Positions 21,430-31,913 of a DNA stretch of 64,000 bases are shown piece after piece; positions within the stretch are counted from its first letter, which is position 1, and every line of letters starts with the position of its first letter. The notes beneath the pieces are model-generated. The model had not been told where the DNA came from and did not search any database. It saw nothing but the letters and a program-made list of their open reading frames with translations. Location: positions 1-64,000 of the forward strand of contig JAPLRD010000035.1 of assembly GCA_026399375.1 (NCBI GenBank), in the 5' to 3' direction. A program made the position numbers and the translations under genes. Source of the stretch: Pseudomonadota bacterium (GTDB taxonomy: Bacteria > Pseudomonadota > Gammaproteobacteria > Burkholderiales > SG8-39).

Positions 21430-22466
21430 TCCTCTTCTTCCTCGATATGGTGTGCGGTGAGCGAGCGCCAGACCAGCACCGGTATGATCAAAGTGAATAC
21501 GATGACTTCCTTGTAGGCGCTGGCCCAAAACGATGAGTAGGCCTCAAGCATTCCCACCAGCAAAGCGCCGGCCGCGGCAACAGGGTAACTCACCAAACCA
21601 CCCATGATGGCGCCGACGAATCCCTTCAGCCCGACCAGAAATCCCGAATCGTAATAAATGGTCGTAATGGGCGCGACGAGAATGCCCGAAAGTGCGCCGA
21701 TCAGCGCCGCCAGCGTGAAACTCAACTTGCCGGCCATCGCCGGCGAGACGCCCACCAGCCGTGCCCCAACGCGGTTGATGGCCGTGGCGCGCAGTGCCTT
21801 GCCGTAGATGGTGCGTTCAAAGAAAAGGAAGAGCACCACGATCAACCCTAGGCTCGCACCTATCACCCACAGGCTCTGCCCGGAGATGGTGAGCACCCCG
21901 ACTTTCCATTGAGCGTCGGAGAAAGGTGGCGTGCGCGAACCTTCGGCGCCGAAGAAGACCAGCCCGAGCCCCGTCATGGCGAAATGCACTGCAACTGAAA
22001 TGATGAGCAGAACCAGAACCGACGCATTGGCCAGCGGCTGATAGGCGAGCCGGTAAACCATGGGCCCGAGCGGCACCACCAATGCGAGCGTCAGCAATAT
22101 CTGCAATGGGAGGGCCGGCTTCTGCGGTGCAGCCCACCAAGTGAGCCAGAGGATCAACGCCGGCGCGACGATGTATTTCAGAACAATGGTCGGAATGCGC
22201 CGCGCCGCGCCATGACGTATTGCTTGCACAAGTTCCACCACAGCGACGGCCATGCCCGCGCCCAACAGCAGCCAAGCGGTCCCGGGCAACTTTCCCAGCT
22301 GCAAACCTGCAAGCGTAAGCGCGCCGTAAGCGACAAATTCGCCCTGCGGTATGAATATCACCCTCGTTACCGCGAAAATCAGAACCAGCGCCAGCGCAAG
22401 CAGCGCATAGATCGCGCCGTTCGTCAGGCCGTCCTGGATCAGAAAAAGCGCTATCTCGGCATTCAA
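21426..22466 (-). CDS. livH: Branched-chain amino acid-type ABC transporter permease LivH
   Basis: A 346-residue membrane permease. The opening [20 protein letters not shown] and the segment [20 protein letters not shown] (EAA-like loop contacting the ATPase) identify LivH. It is about 40 residues longer than E. coli LivH because of an extra hydrophobic and basic insert near residues 65-110. The first codon is TTG at 22466, and no better ATG or clear ribosome-binding site is seen. The 169 bases upstream (22467-22635) hold no gene and no convincing terminator. Confidence 0.9.
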   Translation of the reverse strand: MNAEIALFLIQDGLTNGAIYALLALALVLIFAVTRVIFIPQGEFVAYGALTLAGLQLGKLPGTAWLLLGAGMAVAVVELVQAIRHGAARRIPTIVLKYIVAPALILWLTWWAAPQKPALPLQILLTLALVVPLGPMVYRLAYQPLANASVLVLLIISVAVHFAMTGLGLVFFGAEGSRTPPFSDAQWKVGVLTISGQSLWVIGASLGLIVVLFLFFERTIYGKALRATAINRVGARLVGVSPAMAGKLSFTLAALIGALSGILVAPITTIYYDSGFLVGLKGFVGAIMGGLVSYPVAAAGALLVGMLEAYSSFWASAYKEVIVFTLIIPVLVWRSLTAHHIEEEEE

Positions 22467-22635
22467 ATCAATAGACTCATTGGCGGTCGCGGGCGCAACG
22501 ACCGAGAGAAAGGATGCGATAAGGTTTCACCTTCCCGTTTCTCATCTCCCCCTCCGGAGATCCCCGTCTCTGCAGAAACACCATTATCTTGTTCGAATTG
22601 GTTTGTCTATCGCGCGAAGTCTACCTTGTTGTCGC

Positions 22636-25242
22636 TTAGGCCGCAGCAGTACCGCGCCGCCGTTGCGCCACGATTACCAGCGCGAGCAGCAGAAATGCCG
22701 GCAAGGTGTACCACTCCTTGTCCGGCTGCGGGATGCGAGTCTCTATCCCCACGATGCGGTTCTTGTTGGCGACGTCCAGCCGTATCTTTTCCGCCGGGCT
22801 GTCGACGCCGATATCGACGACATCCAGCTTATTGTTTTTCATTTGTGTACTCAGACCCACCCGTTCAAGGCGCTTCTCTGGCGAACCCTTAGTTACGGGC
22901 AGAACAAAAGTCCGCTCTTCGAGCTTGCCTCTATCATCGACTTCGATGCGGAGCCGCATCATGCCGCCTTCGGGAAGCTCGCCCACGACGCGCGTCACTT
23001 CACTCGCCGGCTGCAGTGCAAACGGCGGATAGAACCAGTCGCGGTAAATGTCCGGACGGAACAATGAAAAAGCGATGAGCAGCAGCGCCAGCGTCTCCCA
23101 CCAGCGGTTGGCTACGATGAAATAGCGATGCGTCGCCGCGGCGAAAGTGAAGCACGCGCCGAGGCTGACGACGACCACCAGAACAAAATGCCACCAGGAG
23201 GTGATGCCTATCATCAGCAGTTCGGTGTTGAACAGGAACACGAACGGCAGAATGGCCGTGCGCATCTCGTAGATGAAGCCCTGGATGCCGGTTTCGAGCG
23301 GATCGGCCCCGGACAGTCCAGCCGCGGCGTAGGCTGCAAGTGCAACCGGCGGCGTGGCGTCGGCCATGATGCCGAAATAGAACACGAACAAGTGCACCGC
23401 GATAAGCGGCACTTCCAACCCGTGCGAGGCGGCCAGCGCCACGATCACCGGCGCCAGCAGCGTGGCCGTGACAATGTAGTTCGCCGTGGTAGGCAGTCCC
23501 ATGCCCAGAATCAGCGAGAACAGCGCCGTCAGCAGCAGCACCCCGAAGAGCGAACCGAAGGAAAGCTTCTCCACGATGTCGGCCAGGGACTGGCCGATCC
23601 CGGTCAGACTGACCGTGCCGACAATGATGCCCGCCACCGCCGTGGCGACAGCGATGCCGAGCATGTTGCGCCCGCCGAGTTCCAGGCTCTTGTACAAATC
23701 GAAAAGGCCGTGCCGCACGGTACCGGCCAGCGGCTTCGAGCGGAACCAGGCGATCAGCGGCCGCTGGGTAATCAGCATCAGGCCGAGGAAGCTGCAGGCG
23801 TAGAACGCGGCGAGCCCGGGCGATTGCTCCAGCACCATCAGGCACCAAACCAGGATGAACACCGGCAGGATGTAGAACACGCCCGACAGAACAGTGGGCA
23901 TGGTGGGCGGCAATTCGGTCATGGTCGTGGGGTCGATCTCGGCGGTCGGATCCACTTGGTCGAACCAGCGCGCCGAATACCAGACGCAGCCGATATAGGC
24001 GGCCAGAACCAGCAGCGCCGTCAGGACGGTAGCAGCTTCGCCGAACACCTGCGGTAGCCACGCCGACAGCCATAGACACAACTGGATCAGGATCAGCGAG
24101 CCCGCGATGGTGAAGCCCCAGCCGAGCAGACGGCCCTTGAGCGGTGAAGGGCGGCGCGGAATACCCTTCATCCCGGCTTTCACTGCTTCCAGGTGAACGA
24201 TATAGAACAGCGACACGTAGGCAAGAATCGCCGGCAGGAACGCGTGTTTGACGATCTCACTGTAGGGCATGTTGATGTATTCGACCATAAGGAAGGCGGC
24301 GGCGCCCATCACCGGCGGCATGATCTGTCCGTTGGAGGACGACGCCACTTCGATGGCGCCCGCCTTCACCGGCGTGTACCCTACCCGCTTCATCAGCATG
24401 ATGGTGACATTGCCGCCGGTGAGCACATTGGCCACGGAGGAACCGGAGATCATGCCGTTGAATCCCGACGCGAGTACCGACGCCTTCCCCGGTCCGCCCC
24501 GCATGTGACCCATCAGCGCGAATGCCACGCGCGTCAGGTAGTTGCCAGCCCCGGCCTGATCGAGCATGGCACCGAACAGAACGTACAGGAACACGAAGCT
24601 GGTCGACACCCCTAGGGCGACGCCGAACACGCCTTCCGTGGTTATCCAGAAGTGCGATGCGGCCCGCCCCAGCGAAGCGCCCTTGTGCGCGATCAGGTCC
24701 GGCATGTGGCTGCCCGCAAAAACATAAATGAGGCAGATGATGCCCATCACCATCATCGGCTTGCCCAGGCAGCGCCGCGTCGCTTCGAGCAGCGTGAGCA
24801 CGCCGACGATGGCCACGCCTATGTCCATTGCGCTGGGCGAACCTTGGCGGCCCGAAAGCGCGCCATAGAAAAGGAACAGATAAGCGGCGCAGAAGGTCGC
24901 CGCCAGCGCCAGCACCCAATCGTAGACCGGCACGTACTTGCGCGGACTACTGCGCAACAGCGGAAAGGCTAGATAAACAAGGAACACGGCGAAAGACAGG
25001 TGGATGGACCGTGCCATTGAGTCGTTGAACATCACGTACTTCTGCAGACCCGAGTCCAGTTCAGCGATCCAGTACGGGATGGGCGATGATATCCACAACT
25101 GGAACAGCGACCAGAGCACCGCGATGTTGACCATTAACAACCGCGTGAGTCCCTCGGGCTGGCGCGCCCCGGATTCCGCGGTGACCACCTGTTCGATCAG
25201 ATCCGGCTTCGGCGCGTCCGGACTATTCTCGCTGCTTTCCAT
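22636..25242 (-). CDS. TRAP transporter fused permease (DctQM type, TAXI family) with DUF3394 tail
   Basis: An 868-residue inner-membrane protein combining the small (four-helix) and large (about twelve-helix) TRAP permease subunits. DctM-type segments are visible: GGPGKASVLASGFNGMISGS near residue 240, ASSSNGQIMPPVMGAAAFLM near 300 and LGMGLPTTANYIVTATLLAP near 580. The C-terminal 180 residues match the DUF3394 extension seen only in TAXI-type systems. The start at 25242 is preferred because AGGAG lies five bases upstream; a GTG at 25263 is possible. It is preceded by the matching receptor gene, so the pair forms an ion-driven importer of organic acids or glutamate-like substrates. Confidence 0.93.
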   Translation of the reverse strand: MESSENSPDAPKPDLIEQVVTAESGARQPEGLTRLLMVNIAVLWSLFQLWISSPIPYWIAELDSGLQKYVMFNDSMARSIHLSFAVFLVYLAFPLLRSSPRKYVPVYDWVLALAATFCAAYLFLFYGALSGRQGSPSAMDIGVAIVGVLTLLEATRRCLGKPMMVMGIICLIYVFAGSHMPDLIAHKGASLGRAASHFWITTEGVFGVALGVSTSFVFLYVLFGAMLDQAGAGNYLTRVAFALMGHMRGGPGKASVLASGFNGMISGSSVANVLTGGNVTIMLMKRVGYTPVKAGAIEVASSSNGQIMPPVMGAAAFLMVEYINMPYSEIVKHAFLPAILAYVSLFYIVHLEAVKAGMKGIPRRPSPLKGRLLGWGFTIAGSLILIQLCLWLSAWLPQVFGEAATVLTALLVLAAYIGCVWYSARWFDQVDPTAEIDPTTMTELPPTMPTVLSGVFYILPVFILVWCLMVLEQSPGLAAFYACSFLGLMLITQRPLIAWFRSKPLAGTVRHGLFDLYKSLELGGRNMLGIAVATAVAGIIVGTVSLTGIGQSLADIVEKLSFGSLFGVLLLTALFSLILGMGLPTTANYIVTATLLAPVIVALAASHGLEVPLIAVHLFVFYFGIMADATPPVALAAYAAAGLSGADPLETGIQGFIYEMRTAILPFVFLFNTELLMIGITSWWHFVLVVVVSLGACFTFAAATHRYFIVANRWWETLALLLIAFSLFRPDIYRDWFYPPFALQPASEVTRVVGELPEGGMMRLRIEVDDRGKLEERTFVLPVTKGSPEKRLERVGLSTQMKNNKLDVVDIGVDSPAEKIRLDVANKNRIVGIETRIPQPDKEWYTLPAFLLLALVIVAQRRRGTAAA

Positions 25243-25270
25243 CCCTGCTCCTGAGAACCCCACAAGCTAA

Positions 25271-25294
25271 AGCGGGCGCTCGACGGCGCCCGCT
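25271..25294 (-). other. Intercistronic hairpin between the TAXI receptor and permease genes
   Basis: A perfect 9-bp inverted repeat: AGCGGGCGC (25271-25279) and GCGCCCGCT (25286-25294) with a 6-base loop. There is no long T-run. Placed between an abundant receptor and its permease, it probably attenuates transcription or protects the upstream message so that receptor exceeds permease. Confidence 0.55.
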
Positions 25295-25318
25295 AAATGG
25301 CTGATGCGCGACCCGCCC

Positions 25319-26290
25319 CTACTTGAGCAGCCCTTTTTCACGGAAATATTTCAGCGCGCCCGGATGGAACGGGACGGTGTTCGCTTCCAGCATTTGCTCC
25401 TTGGTGATGTTTGCCACCGCCGGGTGCAGCTTCTTGAAATCCTCGAAATTGTCGAACAACGCCTTGGTGATGACGTACGCGGTCTGCTCCGGCAAATCCG
25501 CGCTCGCCACCATCGTCGCGACCACGCCGAATGTAGGCTGCGCGTTGTCAGTGCCCTTGTACATTTTGCCCGGCACGCTGGCCTTGGCGTAGAAGGGATT
25601 GTCCTTCACCAGTTTGTCGATGCCCGGCCCGGCAACCGTGGCGATGCTGGAGGCGCAGGAGGTCGCCGCTTCCTGGAAAATCGCGTTTGGATGCCCCGCG
25701 ACGAAGGTAAAGGCGTCGATCTTGTTGTCGCAAAGCGCCGGCGCCATTTCGACGAATTTCAACTCGGTCGCGAGCCGCAGGTCTTCTTTCTTCAATCCGG
25801 TCGTAGTCATGACCAGTTCCGTGGTCGCGCGCGTGCCCGAGCCCGGGTCGCCGATATTCATGCGCTTTCCCTTCAGGTCGGCAAAGCTTTTGATGTTCGC
25901 ATCCTGACGCGTTACCAGGGTGAACAGCTCGGGATAGACCGAAAACAGGGCGCGCAGCTTCGATTGCGGCTTGTCCTTGAACGGTCCAATGCCGTTGAGC
26001 GCATAAAACTGGGTATCGCTCTGCGCGAAACCGATGTCCATGTCGCCGGACATGACGGCATTGATATTGAATACCGAGCCTCCCGTCGACTCTACCGTGC
26101 AGCGATAGCCATGGTCCTTGCGCCCGGCGTTGACGAAGCGGCAGATCGCCCCGCCCAGCGGATAGTAGACGCCGACGATGCCGCCGGTGCCCACGGTAAT
26201 GAATTTGTCGGCGCTGTGCGCGCTTTGCGCAGGCAGGAACAGCGCGCCTGCAACGACGGCCGCGGCGGCCAATGTGGTACTAAAACGCAT
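25319..26290 (-). CDS. TAXI-family TRAP transporter solute-binding protein
   Basis: A 323-residue periplasmic receptor. The start at 26290 has AAGGAG nine bases upstream and gives a signal peptide (MRFSTTLAAAAVVAGALFLP, cleavage after SAHSA). The mature N-terminus FITVGTGGIVGVYYPLGGAI is the TAXI family signature. Further family segments are VESTGGSVFNINAVMSGDMD and GKRMNIGDPGSGTRAT. Its partner is the fused permease downstream. The ligand is unknown; characterised members bind glutamate, glutamine or other carboxylates. Confidence 0.93.
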   Translation of the reverse strand: MRFSTTLAAAAVVAGALFLPAQSAHSADKFITVGTGGIVGVYYPLGGAICRFVNAGRKDHGYRCTVESTGGSVFNINAVMSGDMDIGFAQSDTQFYALNGIGPFKDKPQSKLRALFSVYPELFTLVTRQDANIKSFADLKGKRMNIGDPGSGTRATTELVMTTTGLKKEDLRLATELKFVEMAPALCDNKIDAFTFVAGHPNAIFQEAATSCASSIATVAGPGIDKLVKDNPFYAKASVPGKMYKGTDNAQPTFGVVATMVASADLPEQTAYVITKALFDNFEDFKKLHPAVANITKEQMLEANTVPFHPGALKYFREKGLLK

Positions 26291-26465
26291 GATGCTGGCT
26301 CCTTGAACAATGGGTAATTTGTCAGTGCGCGACGCAACGCCGGCTTGGCTGCGAATCATGCACCTTACCTTGCGCAGAAAAGTTTAGCACGGAGCCCTGC
26401 GCCGGTCGAAGGATTCCGCGGTTCGCGTGGCCGGGGTTTCGGACCGTCGTTCGCGGCGCCGGATC

Positions 26466-27794
26466 TCAGCGCGACGCGATGACCTCGTCTACCGATCTCG
26501 CCAGCTTGTCCACCGCCTCATCCAGCTGCGCTTCGCTAATGATGTAAGGCGGAGCCACCACCACATGGTCGCCAGACACGCCATCGATCGACCCGCCCAT
26601 GGGATAGCACATGAGCCCGTTTTCCAGGGCCCGCAATTTGAGTTTGGCATTGATCCTGCTACCCGGATCGAATGCGCGCTTGCTCGCGCGGTCCTCGACC
26701 AACTCCAGCGCCCAGAACAGGCCGCGGCCGCGAATATCGCCCACATGCGGATGCGCGCCGAAGCGCGCGCGCAGGCGCGCCTCCAGTCCGGCGCCGCGCG
26801 CGCGCACCCTAACCATCAACCCGCGCTCCTTGAAAATCCGCTGCACCGCCAGCGCACCGGCGCAGGCGGTGGCGTGTCCCGTGTAAGTATGGCCGTGCTG
26901 GAAAAAACCGCTTCCTTGCACCACCGCCGAATAGATCTTCCCGCTCGCGAGCAGCGCGCCTATGGGCTGGTAACCAGCGCCCAGACCCTTGCCTATGCAA
27001 ACGAGGTCGGGCACCACTCCCTCCTGTTCGCAAGCGTAGAGCGTGCCGCAGCGGCCCATGCCGCACATCACCTCGTCCAGGATCAGCAGAATGCCGTGCT
27101 TGTCGCAAACTTCGCGCACACCCTTGAAATAGCCCGGCACGGGCGTGACACACCCCAACGTCGCCCCTCCCACCGTCTCGGCGACGAAAGCGAGGACTCG
27201 GTCCGGACCCAGCCTTTGCACTTCGTCTTCCAGTTCGCGCACCAGGCGCTTGCCGTAAGCGACGTCGTCCTCGCCCTCGAGCTTGCCGCGATAGGCATAG
27301 CAGGGTGAGACATGCGACACCCCGAACAACAGCGGCTCGAATTGCTTGCGCCGCCACAGATTGCCACCCGTGGCGAGCGCACCCAGGGTATTGCCGTGAT
27401 AGCTCTGGCCGCGCGCGATCACGTGGGCGCGCTGAGGTTGGCCGATGTCAACAAAATACTGCCGCGCAAGCTTCAGCGCCGCCTCCACCGCTTCCGAGCC
27501 GCCGGAGCAGAAATACACCCGCTCTATGCCATCGGGCGCGCTCGCTATCAGTTCGTCGGCCAGCTGCTCCATCGGCCGGTTGCTAAAGAACGAAGTATGC
27601 GCGAACGGCAGCTGATCCAGCTGTGCCTTGATCGCGTCTATTACTTCCCGGTCGCTGTGGCCCAGGCAGGAGACCGCCGCGCCACAGCAGGCGTCCAGGT
27701 AGCGCTTGCCGTTGCTGTCGATGACATAGGGCCCGTCGCCGCCGACGGCGAGCGGATAGTCGTGTTTTGGATTGCGGTGAAAAACCTGGGTCAT
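26466..27794 (-). CDS. Class III PLP-dependent aminotransferase
   Basis: A 442-residue fold-type I enzyme of the omega-aminotransferase group. The segments FCSGGSEAVEAALKLARQY (near residue 95), SYHGNTLGALATGG (near 130), LILDEVMCGMGRCGTLYACE (near 235) and the Schiff-base lysine in VCIGKGLGAGYQPIGALLAS (near 270) are intact. The ATG at 27794 fits the family opening (VFHRNPKHDYPLAVGGDGPY); in-frame ATGs at 27809 and 27836 are alternatives, and no start has a strong ribosome-binding site. The amino donor cannot be told from sequence. It is adjacent to pckG on the same strand with 57 bases between them, so the two could be cotranscribed. Confidence 0.87.
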   Translation of the reverse strand: MTQVFHRNPKHDYPLAVGGDGPYVIDSNGKRYLDACCGAAVSCLGHSDREVIDAIKAQLDQLPFAHTSFFSNRPMEQLADELIASAPDGIERVYFCSGGSEAVEAALKLARQYFVDIGQPQRAHVIARGQSYHGNTLGALATGGNLWRRKQFEPLLFGVSHVSPCYAYRGKLEGEDDVAYGKRLVRELEDEVQRLGPDRVLAFVAETVGGATLGCVTPVPGYFKGVREVCDKHGILLILDEVMCGMGRCGTLYACEQEGVVPDLVCIGKGLGAGYQPIGALLASGKIYSAVVQGSGFFQHGHTYTGHATACAGALAVQRIFKERGLMVRVRARGAGLEARLRARFGAHPHVGDIRGRGLFWALELVEDRASKRAFDPGSRINAKLKLRALENGLMCYPMGGSIDGVSGDHVVVAPPYIISEAQLDEAVDKLARSVDEVIASR

Positions 27795-27851
27795 GGGGGT
27801 CTCTTTCATGGAACCTGGTTCATACGACGCCGGCACACGATATGCGGTGCC

Positions 27852-29681
27852 TCAGGGCGCGAGCCTTGTCTCCAGCAGTTGGCGTTCCAGTGCCAGCGGC
27901 TGCGGTAGCGTGTCCTTAAGCTTGGCAAACAATTCGTCGTGAGATTTCAGCTCGCGCAGCCAGGCATCACGGTCGATGCTGGTGAGGCTGGCGAATTTCT
28001 CTTTGCCGAAATCCAGCCCGTTCCAGTGCAGGTCATCGAATTCTGGCATCCAGCCCAGGGGCGTTTCCAGGGCGTGCGCTTGCCCGAGGCAGCGTCCGGC
28101 GATCCAGCTCAGTACGCGCATGTTCTCGCCGAACCCGGGCCAGATGAATTTGCCGTTTGCATCCTTGCGAAACCAGTTGACCTGGAAAATCCGCGGTGGC
28201 GTCGACACCTTTTTTCCCACTGTCAGCCAGTGATTGAAATAATCGCCCATGTTGTAGCCGCAGAAAGCGATCATGGCGAAAGGATCGCGGCGCACCACGC
28301 CGACCTGTCCGACGATGGCGGCGGTCGTCTCCGAACCCATGGTCGCGGCCTTGTACACCCCGTCCTCCCAATTGAACGCCCCCACCACCAGGGGCGCGGT
28401 GTCGGAGCGCCGCCCGCCGAAGAGGAATGCGGAGATCGGCACACCGTTCGGGTCATCCCAGGCAGGATCGAGCGAAGGGCATCGCGTCGATGGGACGGTG
28501 AAACGTGAGTTCGCGTGCGCCGCATTGCGCCCGCAGCTTGGGGTCCATTCCTTCCCGGTCCAGTCGGTGAGTTTTGCCGGAGGCGTTTCGGTCATGCCTT
28601 CCCACCACACGTCACCTTCGGGCGTCTCCGCGACGTTGGTGAAAATGGTGTCGCGTTCGATAGCCGTCATGCAGTTGGGATTGCTGTTTGTGTTGGTCCC
28701 GGGCGCGACACCGAAATACCCCGCCTCGGGGTTGATGGCGTAGAACTTTCCATCCTCGTGCGGTTTGATCCAGGCGATATCCTCACCCACAGTCTCGACC
28801 TTCCAGCCTTCGAAACCCTTGGGTGCGACCAGCATGGCCAAGTTGGTCTTGCCGCAGGCGCTCGGAAAGGCGGCTGCAACAAAGATCTTCTGCCCATTCG
28901 GATTGGTGATGCCCAGGATCAGCATGTGCTCTGCCAACCAGCCCTGATCGCGCGCCATGACCGATGCGATGCGCAGCGCCAGGCATTTCTTGCCGAGAAG
29001 CGCGTTGCCGCCGTATCCGGAACCGTAGGACCAGATCTCGCGTGTCTCGGGAAAATGGACGATCCATTTTTCCGCGTTGCAGGGCCAGCGCACGGATTTC
29101 TCGCCGGCCGCAAGCGGCATGCCCACCGAGTGCATGCAGGGAACGAAATGTCCTTTCTCCCCGAGCACGTCGTACACTGCCCGGCCCATGCGGGTCATGA
29201 TTTTCATGCTCACCGCGACGTAGGGCGAATCCGACAATTCAATGCCGACGTGGGCGATGGGCGAACCCAGCGGACCCATGGAGAACGGGACCACGTACAT
29301 GATGCGGCCGCGCATGCAGCCGTCGAACAGGCGGCCAAGCGTGCCGCGCATTTCCGCCGGCGCGATCCAATTGTTCGTCGGACCGGCGGCGTCCTGCTTA
29401 TCGCTGCAGATGAAAGTGCGCTCCTCGACCCTGGCGACGTCGGACGGATCAGAAAGGGCAAGGAAACTATTGGGCCGCAGCTTGGGATTGAGGCGCTTCA
29501 TCATTCCCGATTCGACCATTTCCCGGCACAAGCGGTCGTATTCCTCCTGCGAACCGTCGCACCATACGATGCGATCCGGTTTGGCCAGCTGCGCCATGCG
29601 CCCGACCCATTCCTGCACACCTTTGTGCTTGACGAATTCGGGCACGCTTGCACTCGGGGTGCTCTTGCCGGGTAGGTTCAT
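27852..29681 (-). CDS. pckG: Phosphoenolpyruvate carboxykinase (GTP)
   Basis: The 609-residue GTP-dependent enzyme converting oxaloacetate to PEP, the entry of gluconeogenesis. The kinase loop [13 protein letters not shown] (near residue 285) carries the hallmark reactive Cys. Other family segments are [20 protein letters not shown] (near 130), [20 protein letters not shown] (near 230) and [14 protein letters not shown] (near 430). The start at 29681 has GAGG eight bases upstream and gives the usual length; an in-frame ATG 39 bases earlier is less likely. It fits with the many carboxylate uptake genes nearby. Confidence 0.96.
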   Translation of the reverse strand: MNLPGKSTPSASVPEFVKHKGVQEWVGRMAQLAKPDRIVWCDGSQEEYDRLCREMVESGMMKRLNPKLRPNSFLALSDPSDVARVEERTFICSDKQDAAGPTNNWIAPAEMRGTLGRLFDGCMRGRIMYVVPFSMGPLGSPIAHVGIELSDSPYVAVSMKIMTRMGRAVYDVLGEKGHFVPCMHSVGMPLAAGEKSVRWPCNAEKWIVHFPETREIWSYGSGYGGNALLGKKCLALRIASVMARDQGWLAEHMLILGITNPNGQKIFVAAAFPSACGKTNLAMLVAPKGFEGWKVETVGEDIAWIKPHEDGKFYAINPEAGYFGVAPGTNTNSNPNCMTAIERDTIFTNVAETPEGDVWWEGMTETPPAKLTDWTGKEWTPSCGRNAAHANSRFTVPSTRCPSLDPAWDDPNGVPISAFLFGGRRSDTAPLVVGAFNWEDGVYKAATMGSETTAAIVGQVGVVRRDPFAMIAFCGYNMGDYFNHWLTVGKKVSTPPRIFQVNWFRKDANGKFIWPGFGENMRVLSWIAGRCLGQAHALETPLGWMPEFDDLHWNGLDFGKEKFASLTSIDRDAWLRELKSHDELFAKLKDTLPQPLALERQLLETRLAP

Positions 29682-29853
29682 ATTGTCGGCCTCGTGAAAG
29701 ATGAGCGTTGCCACGCTCACACTGGTTGGGATTCGGCAACACCATGGACCGCAGAAAAATCTTCAGGCATTCTACAATGAAGCCGGACCACCGGTTCTGC
29801 TGCGGGTATGATATTCGCCTGCAGCAAATCTCGCCGCTATTTCCGGAGGAAAC

Positions 29854-30828
29854 GTGAACATTCGTACCTTTGCACTTGGCATTTTGCTTGCCGCTTCGCT
29901 CGGTTTTGATCCTGCATGGGGACAGCAGGCGTGGCCGGCCAAACCAATTCATTTCGTCGTGCCTTATGCCGCCGGCGGTTTTGCCGACATCCGCGCGCGC
30001 ATGATCGGCGTCGAACTCGCGAAGACACTTGGACAGCCGGTAGTAATAGAGAACAAACCTGGCGCCGGCGGAGTGCTTGGAACCGATGCCGTGGCGAAGG
30101 CGGCTCCTGACGGCTACACCATTGGCATGGGCAACCTGGCACCGCTGGCTGTCAACGCGAGCCTGATGAAGAAGCTTCCCTACAACCCGCAGAAGGATCT
30201 TTCCCCGATCATTCTGGTCGAGACCAGCCCGCTGATCCTCACCGCCGGACCCGGTCTGCAGGCAAAAAGCGTGAAGGAACTAATCGCCATGGCAAAAGCA
30301 AAGCCCGGACAGATCGCGTTCGCTTCCTCCGGCATAGGCGGCGCGCACCACTTGTCGGGAGAGATGCTGCGCCAGATGGTGGGCATAGATATCACTCATA
30401 TCGCCTACAAGGGCGGCGCGCCCGCGGCGACGGACCTGCTCGCCGGGCATGTGCCCATGATGTTCGAAATGGGCTACGCAGCGCTACCCTCGATCAAGGG
30501 CGGAAAGATACGCGCGCTGGCCGTGACCTCGACCAAGCGCATGCCCCTCCTGCCTGAGGTCCCGACCATGGTGGAGGCCGGGGTGCCGAGCTTCGAATCG
30601 TACAACTGGCAGGGCGTGATCGCCCCGGCTGGAACCCCGCGTGAAATCATCGAACGGCTGAACCGCGAGATCAATGCCATTCTGGCACAACCATCGGCGC
30701 GCAACCTCATCGCAAGCACCGGCAGCGAGGTCGGGGGCGGCACGCCGGATGCTTTCGGTGCGCTGATCCGCAGCGAAACCGAAAAGTGGGGAAAGGTTGT
30801 GAAGCAGGCCGGAATCCAGCCGGAATAA
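29854..30828 (+). CDS. Bug/TctC-family tricarboxylate-binding receptor
   Basis: A 324-residue periplasmic receptor. The start is GTG at 29854 with a strong GGAGGAAAC just upstream, giving a signal peptide that ends near AWGQQ. Family landmarks are WPAKPIHFVVPYAAGGFADI, VIENKPGAGGVLGTDAVAKA, PDGYTIGMGN, THIAYKGGAPAATDLLAGHV and APAGTPREIIERLNREI. It is divergent from pckG across a 172-base spacer that probably holds both promoters. No TctAB permease is adjacent. In Bordetella-like bacteria such orphan receptors exist in large numbers and may share permeases or signal to regulators. Ligand unknown. Confidence 0.92.
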   Translation: MNIRTFALGILLAASLGFDPAWGQQAWPAKPIHFVVPYAAGGFADIRARMIGVELAKTLGQPVVIENKPGAGGVLGTDAVAKAAPDGYTIGMGNLAPLAVNASLMKKLPYNPQKDLSPIILVETSPLILTAGPGLQAKSVKELIAMAKAKPGQIAFASSGIGGAHHLSGEMLRQMVGIDITHIAYKGGAPAATDLLAGHVPMMFEMGYAALPSIKGGKIRALAVTSTKRMPLLPEVPTMVEAGVPSFESYNWQGVIAPAGTPREIIERLNREINAILAQPSARNLIASTGSEVGGGTPDAFGALIRSETEKWGKVVKQAGIQPE

Positions 30829-30901
30829 GGCCATTGGGCAGCTGAAGCCGCCGCATCAATACGACTGGCTGAGTTGCGAAAGCCCGTCACTTTGCGACCG
30901 A

Positions 30902-31864
30902 CTACTCGACTTTGACGCCAGCCCTCTGCACCACCTTGCGCCAGCGCTCGATGTCGGATTTGATCAGCGCTTGAAACTGCTCCGGTGATCCACCAGCCGG
31001 AGTCACGCCGTCAGCGGCGAGGAGCTCTCCGGTTTCCTTCACCTTCAGCGCCTGGCCGACTTCGCTGTTCAAGCGATCCACGATAGGGCGCGGGATGCCT
31101 TTGGGCCCGACCAGGCCGTGCCATAAGGTCACTTCATAGCCCGGCACTCCGGCCTCGGCCACCGTCGGCAGTTCCGGTGCGGCAGGTATGCGCTTCGCCG
31201 TTGTCACCGCCAACCCGCGCAAACGCCCGGACTTGATGTGCTGCAAGGTCGTCGCGACACTGCCGAAGAGCACCTGCACCGTGCCAGCGATAGCATCGTT
31301 AAGAGCGGGTCCTGTTCCCTTGTATGGCACATGCACCATTTTGACCTTGGCCATGTCGAGAAACAGTTCGGTCGCCAGATGCGTAATGCTGCCGGAGCCG
31401 CTGGTGCCGTAGGCGAGCTTGTCCGGATTCTTCCTGGCGTAGTCGATCAGCTCCTGCAAAGTCTTGACCGGCACGGAAGGGTGAACCGCGACGACAAACG
31501 GTCCCTGCGAAAGCTGAACGATGGGAGTGATATCGTTTGCCGAATCGAAGGACAGTTTGTACAGGCTCGGGTTCACGGTGTAGCTTCCCGCAACCAGCAA
31601 CAGCGTATAGCCGTCCGCTGCTGATTTCACCGCTAGTTCGGCACCGAGGTTGCCTCCGGCTCCCGGGCGATTGTCCACGATGACCGACTGACCCAGGCGT
31701 TCGGTCAGTTTCTGCGCGACAAAGCGCGCAATGAAGTCGGTCCCGCCTCCGGGCGCGAAAGGCGCAACAATTCTGACCGGTTTGGTCGGGTATTGCTGCG
31801 CCGTGGCAAGCGCCGTCGCAAGGATGCCCAGTGCGAAAAGAACGCTGGTCAGCACGCGTTTCAT
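30902..31864 (-). CDS. Bug/TctC-family tricarboxylate-binding receptor
   Basis: A 320-residue periplasmic receptor, convergent with the previous one. The start at 31864 has GGAGG six to ten bases upstream and opens with a signal peptide (MKRVLTSVLFALGILATALA). Landmarks are YPTKPVRIVAPFAPGGGTDF, VDNRPGAGGNLGAELAVKSA, ADGYTLLL, VHVPYKGTGPALNDAIAG and GPKGIPRPIVDRLNSEV. It differs clearly from the receptors at 3536 and 29854, so they are paralogues and not recent copies. No permease gene is adjacent. Confidence 0.92.
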   Translation of the reverse strand: MKRVLTSVLFALGILATALATAQQYPTKPVRIVAPFAPGGGTDFIARFVAQKLTERLGQSVIVDNRPGAGGNLGAELAVKSAADGYTLLLVAGSYTVNPSLYKLSFDSANDITPIVQLSQGPFVVAVHPSVPVKTLQELIDYARKNPDKLAYGTSGSGSITHLATELFLDMAKVKMVHVPYKGTGPALNDAIAGTVQVLFGSVATTLQHIKSGRLRGLAVTTAKRIPAAPELPTVAEAGVPGYEVTLWHGLVGPKGIPRPIVDRLNSEVGQALKVKETGELLAADGVTPAGGSPEQFQALIKSDIERWRKVVQRAGVKVE

Positions 31865-31913
31865 ACATTCCTCCACTGCATAGTCATGCATCAACAGTAG
31901 TGTCCGGTTAAAT

